Below, one piece after another: positions 1-7,559 of a stretch of DNA of 44,127 nt. This stretch comes from Aristaeella lactis. GTDB taxonomy: Bacteria > Bacillota > Clostridia > Christensenellales > Aristaeellaceae. The position numbers and the translations under genes were made by a program. Each line of letters opens with the position of its first letter. Positions within the stretch are counted from its first letter, which is position 1. The notes beneath the pieces are model-generated. The model made no database searches. It worked only from the letters and a program-made list of their open reading frames with translations, and was not told the origin of the DNA. The stretch is taken from NCBI RefSeq assembly GCF_018118585.1, contig NZ_CP069422.1, positions 1 through 44,127 on the forward strand, given 5' to 3'.

Positions 1-133
1 GGAACCACTGATTTTTCAATAGGTTCCGGGTTTTCATTTTGCCTCGTGACCAACTTTTGACCCACTTTTTCCGATTTCATTGATCATCTTCATTCAATGC
101 ATGTATCGTATTTTTTCATTGTACCTCACCTCA
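1..133. other. Left edge, no gene; boundary of the duplicated segment lies just inside the next gene
   Basis: I see no gene here. A short inverted repeat, GGAACC at 1-6 and GGTTCC at 22-27, could be part of a hairpin cut by the window edge. The sequence up to about base 202 has no match at the corresponding place left of the second copy (38719-38919). It is therefore either a flank (host DNA or a different copy of the element) or a chimeric contig end. Confidence 0.4.
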
Positions 134-736
134 TTACCTGATAGTCGGATAGTCTTCAATCTCTATATAATAACGGAATTTAGGAGTGTCTTCATTTGTC
201 TCAGTGCTTCTATAGTACTCAAGAGTATTTGTTTTTTTGTTTATAATTGCTACAACAAAAGCAAGATAGGGATGGTTGGCTTTCATCCACACAGTGCCCT
301 CGAAAAAGTCAAATGTGGAGTCACTCATTTTGATATTAGTGTTTGGTAGAAAAACGTCCTCAGTTGGGACATCTATGAATAAATTGTCTCCCAAACGAGA
401 TACTCTAAGTCCCTGTATTGTTTCAGGTATTTCCACTTGCTTGTGATACCAGCAGTAACGTTCTATCTGCACCGTACCATCAGGCAAAACCTTATAGGCA
501 AACAGCGTCTCAGGATCCAGCATCACACCAGAGAGCACCTCCTCATGCGTCAGAAGATCTATCTCATCATCCATGACAACAATGGGCCATGAAGTCTGAG
601 CCCCTTCCATATGTGCAGTTGTGCATGCCATAAGTATACTGGCTAATAATATAACAAATAAGAGTTTTTCATTTTTCTTCCTTCTCGCTTTTCCGAAAAA
701 GAATATCAATTTTTCTATCATACTAACCCGTTTCAT
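134..736 (-). CDS. Small lipoprotein with a BspA-like (LRR_5-type) segment
   Basis: Predicted exported lipoprotein of 200 aa, last gene of the minus-strand integrase operon. The ATG at 736 follows GAGGTG with a 6-base gap and is preferred to the GTG at 745. A basic N-terminus and hydrophobic stretch end in a lipobox (ILMAC, Cys 38 from this start), so signal peptidase II cleavage and membrane anchoring are expected. The stretch DGTVQIERYCWYHKQVEIPE followed by TIQGLRVSRLGDNLF resembles the first strand-turn unit of BspA-like leucine-rich repeat proteins, but there is only one unit. It follows clpX by about 10 bp. The last ~23 residues lie left of base 204, where the two copies of this locus diverge, so the other copy has a different C-terminus. 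Function unknown. Confidence 0.7.
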   Translation of the reverse strand: MKRVSMIEKLIFFFGKARRKKNEKLLFVILLASILMACTTAHMEGAQTSWPIVVMDDEIDLLTHEEVLSGVMLDPETLFAYKVLPDGTVQIERYCWYHKQVEIPETIQGLRVSRLGDNLFIDVPTEDVFLPNTNIKMSDSTFDFFEGTVWMKANHPYLAFVVAIINKKTNTLEYYRSTETNEDTPKFRYYIEIEDYPTIR

Positions 737-746
737 ATCAATCACC

Positions 747-2009
747 TCATTTTGAAATATCCATTTCCATACTCTTTTTTCTCTCGTTGTTGCTATACTT
801 TGCTTCTCCCGTCAAAATAGTCTGTCTATCTATAACACATTTATTTACACCACTCTTGTCAGGCAATTCATACATTATCTTCATCAGGAATTCTTCTATA
901 ATGGCTTTTAGCCCTCTGGCTCCGCACTTACGTTCTATAGCTCTGTGAGCAATCTCTTCCAACGAATCATGTGTAAAACTAAGATCGACCCCATCCTTGC
1001 GAAACAATTCCTGATACTGCCGGCATAAATTGTCTTTAGGTTCAGATAATACCCTGATTAGATCGGATTCTGATAATTCATTAAGCCCTACAATAACCGG
1101 CAACCTTCCAATAAATTCTGGAATAAAACCATATTTGATCAGATCTTCGGGAAGCACCTTGTTCCAGGAAAAAGCGTTATCCTTCTGATCTGCTTGAACA
1201 GCGCCAAAGCCCATGGATCGTTTTCCGTTCCGTTGTTGGACAATCTTTTCCACGCCTTCAAAGGCTCCTCCACAGATGAACAACACATTTGTTGTGTCAA
1301 AATCCAGCATATCCCCGTTCGGATGTTTCCGTCCTCCAGAAAGCGGTACACGTGCAATAGTGCCCTCCAGAATCTTAAGCAATGCCTGCTGAACCCCTTC
1401 ACCACTTACATCCCGGGTTATCGACATGTTTTCTCCCTTGCAAGCAATCTTGTCGATTTCGTCAATATAGATGATCCCTTTTTCAGCTTTTGCCAGATCC
1501 ATTCCAGAAGAATGGTATATATTCAGCAGGATGTTTTCCACATCCTCTCCCACATAACCCGCTTCTGTTAGGCTTGTAGCATCTGCAATAGCAAATGGAA
1601 CATCCATCATTCTTGCCAGCGTCTGGGCCAGGTAAGTTTTTCCGCTTCCGGTCGGCCCCAGCAGAAGGATATTGCTCTTCTGAACCCGGATCTTCGCCCG
1701 ACTGCAGTCAAGGCGCTTCATATGGTTGTAGATGGCGACGCTCAAAGCCATCTTGGCGTTTTCCTGGCCGATCACATAATCGTCCAGGAATTTTTTCATC
1801 TGCGAAGGTGTCCTTCGCGTTTTTCCCGTTTGCAAAGCTGCGGTTTGGGGACTGTTGTCAATCAACCGAAAGAATCTGTAAATGCACTCACGGCAAAGCG
1901 TCACTGTAAAATCAGCTTCGATCGTATACAGCGGATGCTTTTCACCCAGGGCGCCGCAGCAGTTGCAGACCTGCATTTCCTTTAACATTTCCTGAAAAAA
2001 CCTGCTCAT
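747..2009 (-). CDS. clpX: ClpX-type AAA+ unfoldase (element-borne paralogue)
   Basis: ATP-dependent unfoldase, normally the substrate-recognition partner of the ClpP protease. The start ATG at 2009 follows AGGAGGGG; an upstream start at 2069 would add 20 unlikely residues. The 420 aa are close to the usual ClpX length. From the N-terminus: a zinc-binding domain (CNCC at 15-18 and CREC at 39-42), Walker A GPTGSGKT at about 118-125, pore loop GYVGED, Walker B IIYIDEID, and the C-terminal AAA lid. The ClpP-docking loop reads MGFGA instead of the usual IGFGA or LGFGA, so ClpP contact is plausible but altered. A housekeeping clpX usually sits by clpP or tig. Here it lies downstream of an integrase and a DUF2130 gene, so it is probably accessory. 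A role in excision control or in degrading a regulator is only inference. Confidence 0.9.
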   Translation of the reverse strand: MSRFFQEMLKEMQVCNCCGALGEKHPLYTIEADFTVTLCRECIYRFFRLIDNSPQTAALQTGKTRRTPSQMKKFLDDYVIGQENAKMALSVAIYNHMKRLDCSRAKIRVQKSNILLLGPTGSGKTYLAQTLARMMDVPFAIADATSLTEAGYVGEDVENILLNIYHSSGMDLAKAEKGIIYIDEIDKIACKGENMSITRDVSGEGVQQALLKILEGTIARVPLSGGRKHPNGDMLDFDTTNVLFICGGAFEGVEKIVQQRNGKRSMGFGAVQADQKDNAFSWNKVLPEDLIKYGFIPEFIGRLPVIVGLNELSESDLIRVLSEPKDNLCRQYQELFRKDGVDLSFTHDSLEEIAHRAIERKCGARGLKAIIEEFLMKIMYELPDKSGVNKCVIDRQTILTGEAKYSNNERKKSMEMDISK

Positions 2010-2096
2010 TTTCACCCCTCCTTTGAATGAGGCAGAAAACGGGGCAGGCTCATGCAGAACCTGCCCCAACCTTTCCGGAAGTATATGCCGCAGCCG

Positions 2097-3614
2097 TCAT
2101 GCCGGGTTCTTTTCAGGTTTGGGTTCCGCAGCGCCCTTGATCGCTGTCAGTTTTGCCGCGACAGAAGGCGCGTTTTTCGTCAGTTTTTTGACGCTCAGGT
2201 TGTCCGCTTTATCATTGGCAAGGCGGAGCTGATTGTCCGAAGCAAGCAGATTCTCTTTCGTCTTCTGAAGGGCGGCAATGGTCTTGTCAATTCCTTCGAC
2301 CGCGGCATTCAGTTTGTCGCTGGCAAGGCGGTAGTTCCGGCCGAAAGAATCCTTGAAGTCCTGCATGTTCTTCTCAAAATTCGTCAGGTCAAGCTGCTGG
2401 CTTTTAATCAGCGCCAGTTCCTTCTGGTATTCAAGGGAGTTCAGCGCAGCGTTGCGAAGCAGGCTGATGATGGTAATAAACTGCTGCGGGCGGGCGACGT
2501 ACATTTTCGGGTACCGGAAAGAGACGTCCTGGATGCCGGCGTTATAGAAATCATTATCCGCTTCCAGCGTAGATACAAGCACCGCGTATTCGCATTTCTT
2601 CTCCTGCCGGTCCTTGTCCAGTTCCTTGAAGAAGTCCTCGTTCTTATGTTTGCTGGCCGTTTCGTCCGATTCGGTCTTCATCTCGAACATAATCGAAAGG
2701 GCTTCGTCACGGAAAATGAAATCTCCTTTGGAACCGCTCCTGGCGTCATTGTCCTTCTCAAAGTAGGCTCCGGGGAACGCGATCGTCCGAATCGCGTTAA
2801 ACTGGTTCTGGCAGTATACTTCTAGGCTTTCGCCGATGGCTTTCGTCGATTTTTTCGCATGGAAATCCTTGACCCGTTCCAGCTCGTCGTCCTTAAGCCT
2901 TAAAGCGGTTTCATACTGGTCTTTCAGCGAAGCTTCCTTCACCTTGGCCGCCTGCTCCTGTGTCTGGAGCTGCCCCTGGAGCCGGACAATTTCAGCGTCC
3001 TTCTGCTGTACTGTGGCAAGCGCCTCGTCTTTCGCCGCCCTGACCGCCAGCTCTTTTTCGGTATCCGCAGCCTTCGCCTTTTCCGTCATGGCGGCTATCT
3101 GCCGCTCCCACCTGGCGATCTCGGCATCGGCATCTGCCTTGATTCGGGTCGTATCCTGCAGATGCTTTGCTTCCAGTTCCCGGATTCTGGTTTCCGCCCG
3201 CGCATCCGCGGCCTTCTGATCCATTTCGGCTTCTTCCTTGGAATGTTTCAGTTCTTCGGAAAGGCGGACATTCTCAGCATCACGTTCGGCCACAGCTTGC
3301 TGCACGGCAAGGTTTTTGTCCTGTTCTGCTTTATCCAGCATATGCTTCAGTTCGGCCACAGACTTCTCATTGTCTGCTCTTTCCTGGATCACTTTTGCTT
3401 CAAGTGACCGGAAGCTGGTCCTTGCTTTTTCAAGTGCAATTGCCACAGCCGCCTGAATCTCTTCTTCCTTCTTAGCGTTGGCTTCTTGGCGGATATGATC
3501 CTCAACCTTAGCCCTGATCTGTTCAGCAACACTTTGATACTCCGAAGCGTTCACCCCAAAGTCCTCACCACAGTGTGGACATGTAATGTTAACCAAGCCA
3601 GTCATAGTAGTCAT
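2097..3614 (-). CDS. DUF2130 family protein: zinc-ribbon, coiled coil and PD-(D/E)XK-like nuclease fold
   Basis: Protein of 505 aa. The ATG at 3614 follows AAGGAGGG at ideal spacing. It has a CPHCG zinc-ribbon half-site near residue 12 and a long charged coiled coil from about 40 to 260, rich in Ala, Glu, Lys and Gln. A globular domain follows, with GDFIFRD near 295 and FEMKTE near 311. That is the D...ExK pattern of restriction-endonuclease-like folds, which DUF2130 is known for. A second coiled coil and a basic, Ala-rich tail end the protein. The gene is clearly more G+C-rich than its neighbours, suggesting a different ancestry. It sits between an unknown gene and clpX in the integrase operon. 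Nuclease activity has not been shown for the family as far as I know; a DNA-related role is inferred from the fold. Confidence 0.85.
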   Translation of the reverse strand: MTTMTGLVNITCPHCGEDFGVNASEYQSVAEQIRAKVEDHIRQEANAKKEEEIQAAVAIALEKARTSFRSLEAKVIQERADNEKSVAELKHMLDKAEQDKNLAVQQAVAERDAENVRLSEELKHSKEEAEMDQKAADARAETRIRELEAKHLQDTTRIKADADAEIARWERQIAAMTEKAKAADTEKELAVRAAKDEALATVQQKDAEIVRLQGQLQTQEQAAKVKEASLKDQYETALRLKDDELERVKDFHAKKSTKAIGESLEVYCQNQFNAIRTIAFPGAYFEKDNDARSGSKGDFIFRDEALSIMFEMKTESDETASKHKNEDFFKELDKDRQEKKCEYAVLVSTLEADNDFYNAGIQDVSFRYPKMYVARPQQFITIISLLRNAALNSLEYQKELALIKSQQLDLTNFEKNMQDFKDSFGRNYRLASDKLNAAVEGIDKTIAALQKTKENLLASDNQLRLANDKADNLSVKKLTKNAPSVAAKLTAIKGAAEPKPEKNPA

Positions 3615-3626
3615 AATAATCCCTCC

Positions 3627-4115
3627 TTAAGCTACATCGTCATAGTCGTTACAGTACATAGTTTTCAAGCTCTCTATCATACAGGTATCCAGCGATCCCT
3701 TCATGAGCGCTGCCGCCAGCCTAAGATGATACATATGATGCGTCCGCAAAATCTCTGAAACAAATGCCAGCAGATTCTCGCATTCGTTTCTTACCGCATT
3801 CTGATCTGATGTTTCTCCACGCATATTAAGCAGCTCTGCGATCATTGCCATTATGGATTCCGGTATCTGTACCGTCGGCATCTTGTAGGTGTCAGGATCC
3901 AGTGACGCAAAAATTGCCAGATTGGCAAGGATTGTAATTAACTTATCTTCATACTCATTCTTGCCGAAAGGAGTCTCGTTTACCAGACTTCCATCGTCGA
4001 GGTCCGCTCTTACAATGCTGCACGGGCTATACCAATCAGCTATCAGAATATAAGCGGCTATGCAGCAAGCCCACATCGTCCTGTCTTTCTTATTAGCAAC
4101 AAAGCGTTTCGTCAT
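3627..4115 (-). CDS. Unknown helical protein in the integrase operon
   Basis: Protein of 162 aa; I recognise no family. The ATG at 4115 follows GGAAGG. The N-terminus is basic (MTKRFVANKKDRTMWACC), followed by a mildly hydrophobic stretch (AAYILIADW) that is too short and mixed to call a membrane segment. The rest is predicted helical with several Cys and Met residues and an acidic end (NDYDDVA). It lies 12 bp upstream of the DUF2130 gene and 18 bp downstream of the MobC-like gene, so it belongs to the same transcript. Confidence 0.65.
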   Translation of the reverse strand: MTKRFVANKKDRTMWACCIAAYILIADWYSPCSIVRADLDDGSLVNETPFGKNEYEDKLITILANLAIFASLDPDTYKMPTVQIPESIMAMIAELLNMRGETSDQNAVRNECENLLAFVSEILRTHHMYHLRLAAALMKGSLDTCMIESLKTMYCNDYDDVA

Positions 4116-4133
4116 AGTAATCCTTCCTTTCTC

Positions 4134-4478
4134 TTACATATCGTTCATCTGTCCCATAGTCTTACTCAATCCAGCCAACGTGTTTGCAACTACCTGGATG
4201 CTTTCCCAGAATTCAGGTTCGATAGGCTTCCTGTCTTCAGGTAGATCCTTCAACCGCTGAAGAATCTCCGTCATTTTTTCCGAGAGCGCTTTATGTACTC
4301 TCGGATTTCCCATCACAACAATGTTCTTCTCGAGAACCCTTTTGATAATATAGTCTTGCTTGGTGAGTCCGGATAACCGAACTCTTTCATTTAGAGCCGC
4401 ATCTTCTTCCGGTGAAATCCTGAATGCAACCGTACGGCTCCTCCATCTCCCTTGACGATCCAGAACCCGATCAGACAT
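4134..4478 (-). CDS. MobC-like / plasmid mobilisation ribbon-helix-helix protein
   Basis: Small DNA-binding protein of 114 aa of the type often annotated as mobilisation protein MobC in clostridial integrative elements. The N-terminal part (RSRTVAFRISPEEDAALNER, then VRLSGLTKQDYIIKRVLE) fits a ribbon-helix-helix fold: a strand with RTVAFRIS followed by two helices. The C-terminal half is helical. The start codon overlaps the integrase end by 8 bp, implying translational coupling. MobC proteins normally assist a relaxase at oriT. No relaxase is visible in this window, so it may act in trans with another element, or be an integration accessory factor. Confidence 0.75.
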   Translation of the reverse strand: MSDRVLDRQGRWRSRTVAFRISPEEDAALNERVRLSGLTKQDYIIKRVLEKNIVVMGNPRVHKALSEKMTEILQRLKDLPEDRKPIEPEFWESIQVVANTLAGLSKTMGQMNDM

Positions 4479-5562
4479 CTTTCATCGCTCCCTTCATCTC
4501 ATCCAGACGATTCGCCATATCGGCTTGCGCACCGGGAAACAGGTGCGCATAGCGATACGTTATGTCAATTGAACTGTGACCGACACGGCGAGCAATTTGA
4601 ATCGCATTGAATCCTCCAACATTGATTAGGAGACTGACATGCGAATGACGCAAATCATGCACCCTTATCCTTTTCAATCCAGCTTTTTCTGCCCCAGCGT
4701 TCAATTGACGGCTCAAGACACATCCCTTAACAGGAAAAATGCGATCATCGTCATGCAAGTCGTAGTTCATGGAAAAGTATTCGGCCAATTCATCAGCTAG
4801 AAATTGCGGGATCGATATCGTTCGGTTACTTTCCGGAGTTTTGGGGCTGGTGACCATCTCCACTTTCCCTCTGCTGTATAGTGTCTTGTTGATTCTCATC
4901 TGCCGTTTCTCAAGGTCAACGTCTGCCTTGGTAAGAGCCAATAACTCGCCTTTCCTGATCCCCATCCAATACAACACTTCGTAAGCATAGTACAGGATCG
5001 GCTTGTCCATCATGACCGCAATGAATTTCTGGAACTCATACTGTGTCCAAATTTGCATCTCACTCTTGCTGCTTTTGCCCATGTTCCCTGCCACCATGGC
5101 TGGATTATCTTTGAGTTTGTAATATTTCACGCCATGATTAAGGATGCAGCTAAGCTGATTATGTACGGTCCTCAAATAGTCAGATGAATAAGGTTCTCCA
5201 GTGCCTGGAACTCTTGCCATCAAAAGATGATTCTGCCATGACATGATGTCAATCGTTGTGATTTCGCGAAGAAGTCTACTCCTGAAAAATGGCAGTATGT
5301 GCTGTTCCACGATACTCTCCTTTGTGTCCCATGTGGACTGCTTCACCCTCATCTTCCGATCTCTTTTGTAAATCTCCCAGAATTCACCAAAGGTAATATC
5401 TGGCGATTGCTTCAGTTCCCTGAGAAAAGATTCTTCCCATTCGTCTGCCTCATGCTTAGTCCGAAAACCTCTTTTGCAAACATACTTATCTTTCTGCTCC
5501 CAGTTCTTGTATTGCAGTTTGACTGTCCATGTTTTTCGTTGCTGATCCTTATAAGCCGGCAT
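4471..5562 (-). CDS. int: Tyrosine recombinase / integrase, Tn916 type
   Basis: Site-specific recombinase expected to integrate and excise the element. I prefer the ATG at 5562 (363 aa), which follows GGAAGGTGG and matches the usual MPAY... N-terminus. An ATG at 5607 overlapping xis (ATGA) is also possible. The N-terminal arm-binding domain (KTWTVKLQYKNW) covers about residues 1-55 and the core-binding SAM-like domain about 60-165. The catalytic domain carries R203 (GIRKGE), the beta-strand Lys (TSPKTPESNR), H302 and R305 (HDLRH), GH near 325 and the nucleophile Y338 (RYAHLF). All key residues are present, so it looks active. It is cotranscribed with the upstream xis-like gene. The att site normally expected close to int is not obvious. 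Confidence 0.92.
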   Translation of the reverse strand: MPAYKDQQRKTWTVKLQYKNWEQKDKYVCKRGFRTKHEADEWEESFLRELKQSPDITFGEFWEIYKRDRKMRVKQSTWDTKESIVEQHILPFFRSRLLREITTIDIMSWQNHLLMARVPGTGEPYSSDYLRTVHNQLSCILNHGVKYYKLKDNPAMVAGNMGKSSKSEMQIWTQYEFQKFIAVMMDKPILYYAYEVLYWMGIRKGELLALTKADVDLEKRQMRINKTLYSRGKVEMVTSPKTPESNRTISIPQFLADELAEYFSMNYDLHDDDRIFPVKGCVLSRQLNAGAEKAGLKRIRVHDLRHSHVSLLINVGGFNAIQIARRVGHSSIDITYRYAHLFPGAQADMANRLDEMKGAMKDV

Positions 5563-5603
5563 AGAAACCACCTTCCTTCCTAATGATAGTGACTCATTCT
5601 GTC

Positions 5604-5801
5604 TCATCCCACCATTGCATGATCTTGAGAGTAGACCTTTTCTTCGAAATACACCCTGCTGATTTTCCCAGCTATGGTAATAAAGCCTTTTGCTTTTAAT
5701 TCCTTATTGAGCTGCTGTATGATTTTATAAGCCATTGATGTGGATACTCCAAGATATTCCGCAACCTCTTGAGCATTCATAAATCGAGCTGCTGTTTTCA
5801 T
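5604..5801 (-). CDS. Small HTH protein, probable excisionase
   Basis: DNA-binding protein of about 65 aa. The ATG at 5801 sits 8 bases from AAGGGAGG and is preferred to the ATG at 5807, which leaves too short a gap. The sequence MNAQEVAEYLGVSTSMAYKI is a winged-helix/MerR-like helix-turn-helix, typical of the Xis or DNA-binding proteins encoded directly upstream of Tn916-type integrases. The tail (KISRVYFEEKVY) would form the wing. Its stop codon overlaps the alternative integrase start (ATGA). It is the first gene after the structured leader and the terminator-like hairpin, so its level, and that of int, may be set by attenuation. Confidence 0.8.
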   Translation of the reverse strand: MKTAARFMNAQEVAEYLGVSTSMAYKIIQQLNKELKAKGFITIAGKISRVYFEEKVYSQDHAMVG

Positions 5802-5807
5802 GATCAT

Positions 5808-6050
5808 TGCCTCCCTTCATTTTTGTTGGAAGCAAAAAGCACCGTGCAGGAGTTCCATCCTACACGGTGCCATATATTTTGGCTTTTTCGAACCAGCTCT
5901 GCCTATGTCAGTTTTATCCTTGACTTCCGGACGTCGCGAATACTATACTGATTATTGGCGGTGCGAACTGAGTTCGTGTGTAGGGTGCATCGACCACCCG
6001 CTCGGGTCCTGAGAGTTGCCGCTCTCAAGACCTGCCGCTCTTTCTGTTTC
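5808..6050 (-). ncRNA. Candidate structured 5' leader of the xis-int operon
   Basis: This gene-free stretch lies between the minus-strand promoter (start near 6050) and xis. Read on the minus strand, the first ~90 nt are G+C-rich and packed with short hairpins: TTGAGAG-CGGCAA-CTCTCAG, CCCG-AG-CGGG, GGTG...CACC and CGAAC-TCA-GTTCG. The octamer GAGCGGCA occurs twice. After ~75 nt of less structured sequence comes the terminator-like hairpin at 5839-5870, then the xis ribosome site. A folded leader followed by an intrinsic terminator is the layout of attenuators and riboswitches. I match it to no named class. Confidence 0.5.
5834..5870 (-). terminator. Intrinsic terminator/attenuator hairpin before xis
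   Basis: GCACCGTG (5839-5846) pairs with CACGGTGC (5863-5870). AGGA/TCCT continues the stem past one mismatch, with a 6-nt loop. On the minus strand the stem is followed at once by TTTTT (5834-5838). This is a standard rho-independent terminator, but it sits 30-40 nt upstream of the xis start inside the operon leader, so it most likely works as an attenuator. Confidence 0.7.
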
Positions 6051-6057
6051 CACTATC

Positions 6058-6086
6058 ATTATATCATGCACGTTTTATTTTTTCAA
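6058..6086 (-). promoter_or_regulatory. Sigma-A promoter of the xis-int-clpX operon
   Basis: On the minus strand, -35 TTGAAA (6081-6086), a 17-bp spacer and a perfect -10 TATAAT (6058-6063). Transcription would begin near 6050 and give a ~250-nt leader before xis. A 14-bp palindrome lies just upstream of the -35 box. Confidence 0.8.
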
Positions 6087-6094
6087 CAAATATT

Positions 6095-6108
6095 TCACGA
6101 TTTCGTGA
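6095..6108. promoter_or_regulatory. Palindromic operator candidate between divergent transcripts
   Basis: TCACGA-TT-TCGTGA is a perfect inverted repeat in an A+T-rich spacer, 9 bp upstream of the -35 box of the int operon promoter. It also lies ~110 bp upstream of the divergent XRE regulator gene at 6217. Position and symmetry suggest a binding site for that regulator. Confidence 0.45.
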
Positions 6109-6216
6109 TTTAATTTGTATTATTATGAATTATGTCCTTTTTTCATTGACTTTTCATATATATACATTACAATTATTATAGTTCTTTCTAGATACTTTTC
6201 AGAAAAGGTGGTTTTT

Positions 6217-6429
6217 ATGGCTTGGTCATATAAAAAACTTCATCATCTACTCATAGACAGAGGGATTAAAAGACCCGACTTTATCAAAGCAACTGGTATC
6301 AGCGCAAATATATACATTAAATTACTTAATAACGAACCTATCACGATGACTACCCTAGGCAAAATATGCCAAGCGCTTCACTGTAGAGTCCAAGATGTAG
6401 TTGAATGGATTCAGGATAAACCCGAATAA
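6217..6429 (+). CDS. Small XRE/Cro-type HTH regulator
   Basis: DNA-binding regulator of 70 aa. The ATG at 6217 follows AAAGGTGG; an upstream in-frame start at 6115 lacks a ribosome site. The protein is a single helix-turn-helix domain. It starts MAWSYKKLHHLLIDRGIKRP, with the recognition part in GISANIYIKLLNNEP and the closing helix TLGKICQALHCRVQDVVEWI. This is the common short Firmicutes HTH_26/Cro type seen on mobile elements. It is divergent from the xis-int operon, so it is the natural candidate to repress that promoter through the nearby palindrome. Confidence 0.85.
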   Translation: MAWSYKKLHHLLIDRGIKRPDFIKATGISANIYIKLLNNEPITMTTLGKICQALHCRVQDVVEWIQDKPE

Positions 6430-6483
6430 ATATAATGTCTCCTTACATAATATATAACCTTTTCAGCCACCTGCGCACATTCG

Positions 6484-6497
6484 TGTCAAGGTTGACA
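6484..6497. promoter_or_regulatory. Palindromic operator candidate upstream of the WYL gene
   Basis: TGTCAA-GG-TTGACA is a perfect 14-bp inverted repeat whose right half is a consensus -35 hexamer (TTGACA, 6492-6497). It lies 60 bp upstream of the WYL regulator start. No -10 box stands at ideal spacing (TACGAT is at 6521-6526), so the promoter itself is weakly supported. Autoregulation by the WYL protein is inference. Confidence 0.4.
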
Positions 6498-6556
6498 TGG
6501 ACGATGCTCCAAAAAAATGATACGATAAGGATCAGAGAAAACGCGAGGTGAATAAC

Positions 6557-7549
6557 GTGGCTGACAAGCGTGCTATTATGTTTTTGTATAAGTACCTTTA
6601 CGAGAACACAGACGAAGATCATCCGATTAGTTCGGTACAATTAAGAGCCATTCTTCGTGCAAATGGATATGTTTCAGATCCGCGTACCATCCGAAAGGAC
6701 ATAGAGCTTCTCCGAGAAGCCGGATATGACATTCTGATCAATGAGCAAAACGGAATTCCAACTATGTACTTTTATGGAGCACGAGATTGGGATAAGACAG
6801 AATTAATGATTCTTATTGACGCGATCTCCTCAGCCCAGTTCATAACAAAAGAAAAAAGTCGAGAAATCATCAATAAGCTCTCCTGCCTAGCCGGTTATCA
6901 GAACAAGACCATACTAACTCCAAGCATCTTTGTATCAGAGAACTTGAAAGCTCATAACAACCAGATTTTATATGTTTTAGAGAAGGTTACTGAAGCCATT
7001 CGCGAAAAGAAAAAGATTTCCTTCAAGTATTATAATTACAACACGTACAAGGAGCGAATCTTCCGGCATGACGGAGAGTTATATACTATCTCCCCATATT
7101 CTACTATCTGGAAAGAAGATCGCTATTATGTAGTAGGTTATTCCGATAAACATGAAAAGATCATACCCTTTCGACTAGATCGAATGCCTGTACCAAAAGT
7201 TATTGATGAGCCAGCTATTCCAAAGCCACGAACATTCAAGATCCAGGATTATGCCAACAAGGTCACCCGCATGTATACTGGAACAGAATATAATGTCACC
7301 CTACGCTGTCAAACCGAGTTAATTGACAATATTATTGATAAATTTGGCAAGGACGTTCAGATTTCGAACATTACAAAAGACACCTTTGATGCGACATCCA
7401 CCGTTGCGGTCAGTGTCACCTTCTTTGGATGGGTTTTCCAGTATTCCGGTAAGATGATCATCACTTCTCCGGAATGTGTCCGGAATCAGTATTATGAAAT
7501 GTTACAACAATCTTCCAATGATACAGCTACAAACAGATTGGAAACATAG
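6557..7549 (+). CDS. WYL-domain transcriptional regulator
   Basis: Regulator of 330 aa. A GTG start at 6557 is preferred because GAGGTG lies 6 bases upstream; a GTG at 6548 would overlap that site. The N-terminus is a winged helix (SSVQLRAILRANGYVSDPRT, then IRKDIELLREAGYDI). The middle is a WYL domain: ISFKYYNYN, the core TIWKEDRYYVVGYSD, and FRLDRM. The C-terminal ~90 residues match the WCX-type extension. WYL proteins bind ligands, often nucleotides or nucleic acid, and frequently control defence or mobile-element genes. It leads a set with two small downstream genes. Confidence 0.88.
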   Translation: MADKRAIMFLYKYLYENTDEDHPISSVQLRAILRANGYVSDPRTIRKDIELLREAGYDILINEQNGIPTMYFYGARDWDKTELMILIDAISSAQFITKEKSREIINKLSCLAGYQNKTILTPSIFVSENLKAHNNQILYVLEKVTEAIREKKKISFKYYNYNTYKERIFRHDGELYTISPYSTIWKEDRYYVVGYSDKHEKIIPFRLDRMPVPKVIDEPAIPKPRTFKIQDYANKVTRMYTGTEYNVTLRCQTELIDNIIDKFGKDVQISNITKDTFDATSTVAVSVTFFGWVFQYSGKMIITSPECVRNQYYEMLQQSSNDTATNRLET

Positions 7550-7559
7550 GAGAACACAC

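Larger units (their letters stand above)
203..5476 (+). repeat. Copy 1 of a ~5.2-kb direct repeat (intact genes)
   Basis: This stretch matches 38920-44127 in the same orientation. All genes here are intact. The match begins at AGTGCTTCTATAGTACTCAA and runs to the window end. A 12-bp palindrome, TACTC-AA-GAGTA (216-227), lies 13 bp inside the boundary. Confidence 0.95.

Noticed and set aside
2052-2825. Plus-strand reading frame of 257 codons opposite the DUF2130 gene
   Set aside because: It is antisense to a well-supported G+C-rich gene with a ribosome site, and its sequence (runs of Arg, Phe, Val, Leu) is typical of a shadow frame.
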